A stretch of DNA of 39,897 nucleotides from an uncultured Burkholderiales bacterium (lineage in GTDB: Bacteria > Pseudomonadota > Gammaproteobacteria > Burkholderiales > Burkholderiaceae_E): assembly GCA_902826305.1 (NCBI GenBank), contig CADEEH010000036.1, forward strand, positions 1-39,897, read 5' to 3'. A program made the position numbers and the translations under genes. The notes beneath the pieces were generated by a model, which was not told where the DNA came from, did not search any database, and worked only from the letters and a program-made list of their open reading frames with translations. This document shows positions 35,001 through 39,897 of this stretch, one piece after another (the stretch's first letter is position 1; each line of letters starts with the position of its first letter).

Positions 35001-35483
35001 GGTTCGGGTAACGGGAAATCCGCCTCCGACGGGGCGATCGAGCGCAGCCCGCGTGCGGTGCTGTTTCCCGGAACACCCGAAGAACTCGATGCCTGGCTGA
35101 AGCTGGAGGGCTTTCCGGAACTGCCCGTGACGCGCCGCATAGTCACCCGGCCGCCGGAAGGTCCGGCACCCGTGGACCCGATGACGGATGTGCCGCGCGG
35201 CTGGTTCGGACACGCCTCGTCGAGCCAGCCGGTGGCCTACCAGGTCCAGGTGGGCGACAACCTGTGGGTGATCGCTTCCAACACGTCGCCGCAGATCGCG
35301 CTGGTAGAACTCGTCGGCGAGTTGAATCGGAACAATCCGGAGACGGAGCCCGATTTCGATCTCGCGCTGATGGACGGAGACCCGTTCACGCCGAAGGCAC
35401 CGGGCGACAACCGGCGCGATCCGGACCTGATCTTCTCGGGGGAGTTCATCCGCGTCGATCGGATGGTGCACCGGCCGGTCTGA
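32082..35483 (+). CDS. Unrecognised 1133-residue protein with C-terminal LysM-like domain
   Basis: I do not recognise the family. There is no N-terminal signal peptide; residues 1-105 are Ala/Pro/Thr-rich and probably disordered. Residues of about 110-640 are acidic and helical, with repeated short helices. Residues 680-830 hold hydrophobic stretches (YWRVLAFGSLLVASTVQLV near 733, LSGWVGALIYAGTSIALY near 807). The tail VAYQVQVGDNLWVIASNTS near residue 1051 through NRNNPE to DPDLIFSGEFIRVDRM reads as a LysM peptidoglycan-binding motif. The start ATG 32082 is fixed by GAGGAGG. Codons such as TTA and ATA appear more often than in neighbours, hinting at accessory origin. The architecture would suit a surface-acting or exported effector, but that is inference. 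Confidence 0.8.
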   Translation: MPSDAKIAALSSISARKPAWREVRNPDAGVSAKVTRPAASASAFPGNVRKTDTPPSAPATGGAAVAPAGSVRSAELPIPVTAATTPAIADTGATVAEKPTTHTEAVAVRNELIDHAMSADFDVAELGKMIEDPAADPAVIGAWGLARKDSEQSWDAVANGFAQEIALAPRRDPGGIEGSDPAFGASNQPTNYVEDVLANEAFDPVFEDKIAYYARLGAQIDLTPVTAETFSGLEGEYLDPIEEHLEAGETEEAIGLLEALDKTLGNDPVVTDALKPDLDGTVDPDKIETFQTWKDTALEPIYAELSAQAPGYIADIAGTSSREQRPERVMSGVSRLVNVLPDDRVADVVEATEPTWGPVIEDDLMFSVQEAGNAAGFHAAVGDTVEIYDRLARSPDAEEALGRLGDAIVAAWDDQYAAGNSDTYLLATEIGQAVGVRQGAFLAVDRINRFADGGRLDDYDRMVASLADGIEVFGDSAISNLVTAGADQEQILRIAQNFANLSTEPGPGQLDLTELELRLALQNHVDRHPEIYDHVQEVNRDAVAYKRLLEALAGLSLEAQVGPAVTGPLEDSLRQFTASDEGGFSVQDFYAGTPSVQHELQQDAKRLGELLDRSDAPVFQPGALSDAVPGSDWLEYLADPLTHGVPRNIRFAANTLKDPKYGFPGIRSDAPPWKGGVTLFTAAGLQSGYLSVDATSKGHFLEGLQRASQGFAFSTLSAASSSDAALANFKAPYWRVLAFGSLLVASTVQLVRDYTSLAPVDREKLIIDWVSEAGGAALTLEASARFAASKLPPTSSALRPLLAVTRLSGWVGALIYAGTSIALYQYQRVSASNRFENADQREALAYFGSLQADGTPKPIIETSTRVDHDPEVGPADDVGSDRIVYRGLPVESVDILLNNDSDTDQPQNALGGIAALAETKGIAARDLVLSWYGPDSELSHEEQQSFALAALSVDPTKSGLSGEFQRRIRQNEIGSGNGKSASDGAIERSPRAVLFPGTPEELDAWLKLEGFPELPVTRRIVTRPPEGPAPVDPMTDVPRGWFGHASSSQPVAYQVQVGDNLWVIASNTSPQIALVELVGELNRNNPETEPDFDLALMDGDPFTPKAPGDNRRDPDLIFSGEFIRVDRMVHRPV

Positions 35484-36780
35484 AAGTCTGCTGTCCACTG
35501 CGCGCTGCGGACTGGCCAGCTGGCCCGCTGAACCCGAACTGCACCGGTGGCCGCAAGCCGCCGAGTATGTCCACGAGCGCACGCGCCGACCCGGCGGCCA
35601 GCGTGAAGCCGAGTGCACCGTGGCCGGTGTTCAGGTACAGGTTCTCGATCGCCGAGCGGCCGACGTAGGGCAGGCCGGACGACGTGGCCGGCCGCAGGCC
35701 GCACCAGGTGGTCCCCTTGTGCCAGTCGCAGGCATCGTGGAACAGTTCGCGACCGCGGGCGACCATCCGGCCGACCAGGCGCTCGTCGATCGACAGGTCG
35801 TCTCCGACCAGTGACACGGTGCCGCCGATCCGCAGGCGATCGCCGAGCCGGGTGATGCCGATGCCCAGCGACTCGTCACCGAGGCTGCGCTGCGCGAGTT
35901 GTTCCGGCCGGCGGATCGGCACGGTCACCGACAGTCCCTTGGCCGGCTGGATGGCGAGCCTGACCCCGACCTGCCGCGCGATCGCGGGGCTGTGTGTGCC
36001 GGCCGCGAGCACGAAGGCTTCGGCGGTCAAGGTCCGGGTCCGGGGTTCCAGGCCGACCAGCGGCTGCACCTGCACACCGGTGATCCGGCCCGCCTGTCGC
36101 ACCAGGCCGACGATCCGTGTCGCGTAGTGGAAGTGGACCCCCTGCTCGGCCGCGACGCGCGCCAGTTCCCGGGTGAACTTGTGGGCATCACCGGTCTCGT
36201 CGTCGCCGACCGAGGCACCGATCAGGCGGCTGCCGAGTGCCGCCAGGGCCGGTTCGACCCGGACCGCCTCGGCGCGATCGAGCATATGCCGGATCGCGCC
36301 ATGGTCCGCGAGAATCGCCGTCGTCCGTTCGGCCGCGCGCATCGTCGCTTCGCTGGTGTAGAAGTGCATCAGGCCCTGGTCGCGCCGCTCGTAGTCCAGG
36401 CCGGTCTGGCGGCGCAGGTCATCGAGTTGTTCGCGTGAATACACCGCGAATGCGGCCAGCTGGCGCAGGTTGTGTTCGAATCGTTCGCTGCCGCATTCAC
36501 GCAGGAACGATGCGGCCCAGCGCCAGGCGGAGGTGTCGAAGCGCAGCGGCATGCGCAACGGAGCATCGCGACCGAGCATCGTCGCCAGCACGCGAGTGCG
36601 CATGCCGGGGGCCGCCCAGGGTTCCGGATGGGTGACCGAAACCTGGCCGAGGCTGCCCCGACTGGTCTCCATCCCCGCTGCCGGCTGGCGATCGATCACC
36701 GCCACCTCGTGGCCCGCGGCGGCGAGATACCAGGCGGTGGTGGTGCCGATCACTCCCGCGCCGAGTACCAGGACGCGCAT
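35446..36780 (-). CDS. FAD-dependent amino-acid oxidoreductase (DadA-like)
   Basis: A 444-residue flavoprotein of the DAO family, closest by eye to the D-amino-acid dehydrogenase small subunit. LVLGAGVIGTTTAWYLAAAGH at residues 4-24 is the Rossmann FAD motif, followed by the acidic VIDRQ. DETGDAHKFTRELARVA near 190, AFVLAAGTHSPAIAR near 245 and YLNTGHGALGFTLAAGSA near 395 are DadA landmarks. The C-terminal 35 residues past the family end are low-complexity and overlap the tail of the LysM gene by 38 bases. Start ATG 36780, divergent from the DUF5329 gene across a very short gap. The substrate may be a D-amino acid or another amine. Confidence 0.88.
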   Translation of the reverse strand: MRVLVLGAGVIGTTTAWYLAAAGHEVAVIDRQPAAGMETSRGSLGQVSVTHPEPWAAPGMRTRVLATMLGRDAPLRMPLRFDTSAWRWAASFLRECGSERFEHNLRQLAAFAVYSREQLDDLRRQTGLDYERRDQGLMHFYTSEATMRAAERTTAILADHGAIRHMLDRAEAVRVEPALAALGSRLIGASVGDDETGDAHKFTRELARVAAEQGVHFHYATRIVGLVRQAGRITGVQVQPLVGLEPRTRTLTAEAFVLAAGTHSPAIARQVGVRLAIQPAKGLSVTVPIRRPEQLAQRSLGDESLGIGITRLGDRLRIGGTVSLVGDDLSIDERLVGRMVARGRELFHDACDWHKGTTWCGLRPATSSGLPYVGRSAIENLYLNTGHGALGFTLAAGSARALVDILGGLRPPVQFGFSGPAGQSAARSGQQTFRPAGAPSDRRG

Positions 36781-36816
36781 GGGCAAGGTCGTTCGATGCG
36801 TTACGATGCGCTGATC

Positions 36817-37236
36817 ATGACGGCAAATCCCGGCGGTGGCACGCGGCAGCGCGAACGCGGGCGCCCGGCGCGCCGGCGGGTGTTGCGTGCGGCCCTCGCC
36901 ATCGTGCCGCTCGGCGCACGCGCCGCACCGGATGCGGGCGAATCGGCGCGGATCGAACGGCTGCTGAATCGTCTGGCGTCGGCCGACGGCGTGCGGTTCG
37001 TGCGCAACGGCAAGGTGTATTCCGGAGCGGAGGCGGCGGTGCACCTGCGCACCAAGCTCGATGCGGTCCGCGATCGGCTGACGAGCACGCAGCAGTTCAT
37101 CGACGAGGTCGCCAGCACGTCGAGCATGTCCGGCCGGCCGTACCTGGTGCGCCTGGCCGATGGGCAGGAAATGCCCGCACGCGACTGGTTGCGCACCGAA
37201 CTGCAACGGCTGGAGGGTGGTGGCGGCCCACGCTGA
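36817..37236 (+). CDS. DUF5329-type small exported protein
   Basis: A 139-residue protein of unknown function. RRRVLRAALAIVPLGARA looks like a Sec-type signal peptide. The mature part has the DUF5329 pattern: VRFVRNGKVYSGAEAAVHLRTK, STQQFIDEVASTSSMSGRPY, and RDWLRTELQRLEGG (family name from memory). ATG 36817 is preferred because the divergent dadA-like gene starts at 36780 and TACGAT at 36802-36807 could be a -10, making the mRNA nearly leaderless. ATG 36796 with AAGG upstream is an alternative (146 residues). It lies directly ahead of the EamA gene. Confidence 0.78.
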   Translation: MTANPGGGTRQRERGRPARRRVLRAALAIVPLGARAAPDAGESARIERLLNRLASADGVRFVRNGKVYSGAEAAVHLRTKLDAVRDRLTSTQQFIDEVASTSSMSGRPYLVRLADGQEMPARDWLRTELQRLEGGGGPR

Positions 37237-37240
37237 CGCG

Positions 37241-38212
37241 GTGCCCGACCGTGCGGCGCGCAGCCGGTTCCTGACCGGCATCGCCTTCGCACTCGCGGGC
37301 TCGATCCTGTTCTCGGGCAAGGCGATCATCGTCAAGCTCGCATACCGGCATGGTGCGGACGCGACCTCGCTGATCGCGCTGCGGATGGCGTTCGCGCTGC
37401 CATTCTTCGTCGTTGCCGCGATGATCGCGCGCTCGAAGGCCGCGGGTCGCGCCGATGGTGATGCCGCTGCCGGCAGCCCGTGGCGCCCGGGTGACGGCTG
37501 GAAGGTGGTGCTGCTCGGCGTGCTGGGCTACTACGCGGCGAGTTATCTCGACTTCCTGGGCTTGAAATACATCTCGGCCGGCCTGGAACGGGTGATCCTG
37601 TACCTGAATCCCACGCTGGTGCTGATGATCTCCGCGTTCGCGCTCGGCAAGGTCATCGGCCGCCGGCAGTGGCAGGCGCTGGTGTTGTCGTACGTGGGCG
37701 TGATGATCGTCTTCTGGCATGACGTGCGCCTGTCGGGAAGCCAGGTGGCGCTGGGCGGCACGCTGGTGTTCGCCTCGGCGCTCGCCTATGCGGTGTATCT
37801 GGTGATCGGCGGCGAGCTGGTCGCCCGGTTGGGCTCGATCCGGATGACCGCTTATGCGAGCATCGTCGCCTGCGTCTGCTGCATCGTGCAGTCGCTGCTG
37901 CTCGATCCGGCCGGGTTGGTGTCGCAGGCACCGGCGGTGTACTGGTTGTCGTTGCTCAACGCGACCGCCTGCACCGTGCTGCCGGTGTTCCTGGTGATGA
38001 TGGGGATCGAACGGGTCGGATCGTCGAACGCCGCGCTGGCGGGCACGGTCGGACCGGTGTCGACGATCGCGATGGCGGCGGTGCTGCTGTCCGAGCCGTT
38101 GTCCGGTGCCCAACTGCTCGGTACCGCGGTGGTGCTGGCGGGGATCTTCGTGTTGACACGGCCGGCGCCTTCACGGCCGGCCGCGGTGGTGCCGGTCACA
38201 CCGGCTGAGTGA
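37241..38212 (+). CDS. DMT-superfamily transporter (EamA family)
   Basis: A 323-residue inner-membrane protein with ten predicted helices in two EamA repeats. FALAGSILFSGKAIIVKLAY near residue 14 and YISAGLERVILYLNPTLVLM near 113 belong to the first repeat; GIERVGSSNAALAGTVGPVST near 256 belongs to the second. The substrate is unknown; relatives export amino acids or metabolites. The start is uncertain: GTG 37241 lies four bases after the DUF5329 stop and gives a normal N-terminus (MPDRAARSRFLTGIAFALAG); GTG 37217 or 37220 would overlap that gene and stand too close to GGAGG (37212-37216). Translational coupling is likely. Confidence 0.9.
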   Translation: MPDRAARSRFLTGIAFALAGSILFSGKAIIVKLAYRHGADATSLIALRMAFALPFFVVAAMIARSKAAGRADGDAAAGSPWRPGDGWKVVLLGVLGYYAASYLDFLGLKYISAGLERVILYLNPTLVLMISAFALGKVIGRRQWQALVLSYVGVMIVFWHDVRLSGSQVALGGTLVFASALAYAVYLVIGGELVARLGSIRMTAYASIVACVCCIVQSLLLDPAGLVSQAPAVYWLSLLNATACTVLPVFLVMMGIERVGSSNAALAGTVGPVSTIAMAAVLLSEPLSGAQLLGTAVVLAGIFVLTRPAPSRPAAVVPVTPAE

Positions 38213-38251
38213 AGACACAGGACGGCCGACGCGGCCGACGGAAGGATCGAC

Positions 38252-39034
38252 ATGGATCTGGGCATTCGAGGGCGCTGGGCACTGGTGTGCGGCGGCAGCA
38301 AGGGACTCGGTTTCGGCTGCGCCGCGGCGCTGGCCAACGAGGGTGTGAACCTGGTGCTGAACGGGCGCACGGCCGGCACTCTCGCCGACGCGGCGGCGAA
38401 GCTGCGGGTGATGGGCGGTGGCATCGAAGTGCGCGAGGTCGCGGCCGACATCGTGACGCCCGAGGGCCGCGCTCAGGCGCTGGCCGCCGCACCGGTGATC
38501 GACATCCTGGTCAACAACGCGGGTGGTCCGCCACCCGGCGACTTCCGCCAGTTCGATCGCGACGACTGGCTGCGGGCGATCGACGCCAACATGCTGACGC
38601 CGATCGAACTGATCAAGGCCACCGTCGACCGGATGATCGAACGTCGTTTCGGTCGGATCGTCAACATCACTTCGGGGGCGGTCAAGGCGCCGCTGGACAT
38701 CCTGCCGCTGTCCAACGGCGCGCGCTCCGGCCTGACCGGTTTCGTCGCCGGGCTCGCGCGCAAGACCGTCGCGCACAACGTGACGATCAACAACCTGCTG
38801 CCCGGTTTCTTCGAGACCGAGCGGATGCGATCGACGATGGCCGGTGCCGCGAAACAGGCCGGGATCACGCCGGAACAGGCGCTGGCGCAGCGGATGGCGA
38901 CCATTCCGGCGGGCCGGCTCGGCAATCCCGAGGAATTCGGCCAGCTCTGTGCCTACCTGTGCAGCGCGCAGGCCTCGTTCATCACCGGGCAGAACCTGCT
39001 GATCGACGGCGGGGCGTACCCGGGGACCTTCTAG
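38252..39034 (+). CDS. SDR-family oxidoreductase with substituted catalytic Tyr and Lys
   Basis: A 260-residue short-chain dehydrogenase/reductase resembling FabG. CGGSKGLGFG near residue 13 binds NAD(P), ILVNNAGGPPPG near 87 is the NNAG motif, and the C-terminus GQNLLIDGGAYPGTF is classical. The catalytic Ser is Ser141 in NITSGAV, but the YxxxK motif reads SNGAR: Ser154 replaces Tyr and Arg158 replaces Lys, at the canonical 13-residue distance. A known SDR subgroup shows this change, so it may be a non-redox or altered enzyme. AAGGA stands about five bases before ATG 38252. It follows the EamA gene by 39 bases. Confidence 0.9.
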   Translation: MDLGIRGRWALVCGGSKGLGFGCAAALANEGVNLVLNGRTAGTLADAAAKLRVMGGGIEVREVAADIVTPEGRAQALAAAPVIDILVNNAGGPPPGDFRQFDRDDWLRAIDANMLTPIELIKATVDRMIERRFGRIVNITSGAVKAPLDILPLSNGARSGLTGFVAGLARKTVAHNVTINNLLPGFFETERMRSTMAGAAKQAGITPEQALAQRMATIPAGRLGNPEEFGQLCAYLCSAQASFITGQNLLIDGGAYPGTF

Positions 39035-39093
39035 CGAGGTCCGGATGACTCATCGCGGGCATGCCGATCCTCGCTGGAGCCCGTGGTCACGCC

Positions 39094-39119
39094 ATCGACG
39101 TTCCCGCGGGAACGTCGAT
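39094..39119. promoter_or_regulatory. 26-bp perfect palindrome upstream of the quinone oxidoreductase gene
   Basis: ATCGACGTTCCCG (39094-39106) is followed directly by its reverse complement (39107-39119). As DNA it could be a dimeric operator overlapping the -35 position of the promoter whose -10 is TAACAT (39138-39143). As RNA it could be a terminator for the SDR gene, but no T-tract follows. Confidence 0.55.
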
Positions 39120-39137
39120 CGTCGGTCGTGCCTGCGC

Positions 39138-39143
39138 TAACAT
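39138..39143 (+). promoter_or_regulatory. Possible -10 of the quinone oxidoreductase gene
   Basis: TAACAT lies 28 bases before the ATG at 39171. The hexamer 17 bases upstream (TCGATC, 39115-39120) is a poor -35, which would fit a regulated promoter. Confidence 0.35.
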
Positions 39144-39170
39144 CACGGCCAACCGAACCAGGAGACTCCC

Positions 39171-39897
39171 ATGTCCAAAGCGATCCGCATCGACAAGACC
39201 GGCGGCCCGGAAGTGATGCAACTCGTCGACGTCGAGGTCGGCCCGCCGGGACCGGGCGAGGCGCAGGTCGAGCACCGCGCGTGCGGGCTCAACTACATCG
39301 ACGTCTATTTCCGCACCGGGTTGTATCCGCAGCCGATGCCGGCCGGGCTCGGCATGGAAGGCGCCGGGATCGTGAAGGCGGTGGGCAGCGGCGTCACCCA
39401 CGTGAAGGTCGGTGACCGGGTCGCGTATGCCGACCGGCCGCCCGGCGCGTATGCCCAGGTGCGCAACATGCCGGCCAAGCCGCTGCTGGTGCTGCCCGCG
39501 TCGATCGATTTCGATACCGCCGCCGGCATGATGCTCAAGGGCATGACGGTGCAGTACCTGCTGCGGCGCACGTTCAAGGTCCAGCCCGGTCAGACGATCC
39601 TGTTCCACGCGGCCGCCGGTGGTGTCGGGCTGATCGCGATGCAATGGGCCAAGGCACTGGGCGCCACCGTGATCGGCACCGTCGGCTCGGAGGCGAAGGC
39701 GAAGATCGCCGCCGCCCACGGCTGTGACCATCCGATCGTCTATACGAAGGAGAACTTCGTCGAGCGTGTGAAGGAGATCACCAAAGGGCAGGGCGTGCCG
39801 GTGGTCTACGACTCGATCGGCAAGGACACGTTCGAGGGTTCACTCGAGTGCCTGTCGCCGTTCGGGATGATGGTGGTGTTCGGCAACGCGTCCGGGC
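39171..39897 (+). CDS. Quinone oxidoreductase (zinc-independent MDR family), 5' part
   Basis: The gene is cut by the window end; 242 residues of roughly 325 are present. It belongs to the medium-chain dehydrogenase family, QorA type, which reduces quinones with NADPH. MSKAIRIDKTGGPEVMQLVDV is the typical start, CGLNYIDVYFRTGLYP near 38 and GMEGAGIVKAVGSGV near 61 follow, and LFHAAAGGVGLIAMQWAKALG near 144 is the cofactor-binding Rossmann motif. The zinc-binding residues of alcohol dehydrogenases are absent. AGGAG (39160-39164) stands six bases before ATG 39171. No frame problem is visible up to the edge. Confidence 0.94.
   Translation, partial: MSKAIRIDKTGGPEVMQLVDVEVGPPGPGEAQVEHRACGLNYIDVYFRTGLYPQPMPAGLGMEGAGIVKAVGSGVTHVKVGDRVAYADRPPGAYAQVRNMPAKPLLVLPASIDFDTAAGMMLKGMTVQYLLRRTFKVQPGQTILFHAAAGGVGLIAMQWAKALGATVIGTVGSEAKAKIAAAHGCDHPIVYTKENFVERVKEITKGQGVPVVYDSIGKDTFEGSLECLSPFGMMVVFGNASG

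Overview
The window is a G+C-rich, gene-dense piece of a Gram-negative proteobacterial chromosome. The gene order yebC-purD-hemF-nadD-rsfS-rlmH-maf-rng, the dnaE-msbA junction and the FdnG-like formate dehydrogenase together suggest a betaproteobacterium, probably of Burkholderiales type. This is an inference from gene order and protein resemblance; no search was run. No tRNA, rRNA, CRISPR array, transposase or integrase was seen, and no gene-free stretch exceeds about 170 bases.

Layout. (1) 1-7664: the 3' half of dnaE, then an envelope-polysaccharide block: msbA flippase, an O-antigen ligase/polymerase-like membrane protein and a GT9 heptosyltransferase-like enzyme in an overlapping operon, followed by two GT2 glycosyltransferases on opposite strands. 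(2) 7678-10305: an AhpD-like protein and a fusion of an MFS transporter to a PlsC acyltransferase. (3) 10306-17580: an orphan six-cysteine lipoprotein with a DosR-like palindrome and an FNR-type box upstream, then on the minus strand a complete formate dehydrogenase operon (Pro-rich lipoprotein, selenocysteine alpha subunit, FeS beta subunit, cytochrome b gamma subunit, FdhE). The alpha subunit is read through an in-frame TGA backed by a hairpin that matches the E. coli mini-SECIS position by position. (4) 17683-21915: an atypical crotonase, a photolyase-like FAD protein without the usual N-terminal antenna domain, an orphan protein behind tandem operator-like repeats, and a DUF2252 protein. 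(5) 21964-28931, minus strand: housekeeping block rng, maf, rlmH, rsfS, nadD, hemF, purD, yebC. (6) 29047-35483, plus strand: a HerA/YjgR-type ATPase, a GH16-like lipoprotein and a 1133-residue unrecognised protein ending in a LysM-like repeat. (7) 35446-39897: a DadA-like oxidase overlapping the LysM gene tail to tail, a DUF5329 protein, an EamA transporter, an SDR with altered active site, and the start of a quinone oxidoreductase behind a 26-bp perfect palindrome.

How the parts fit. The envelope genes (lipid A flipping, ligation, sugar transfer) form one functional group. The formate dehydrogenase operon supplies a Tat-exported, membrane-bound respiratory enzyme, and the redox-type operators at 10316-10358 suggest that the neighbouring lipoprotein answers to low oxygen or nitric oxide. 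Best candidates for undescribed biology are the orphan lipoprotein with its paired operators, the giant LysM protein next to the GH16 lipoprotein, the 256-residue orphan with tandem operators, and the domain-rearranged photolyase relative. None shows a complete defence or conflict system.
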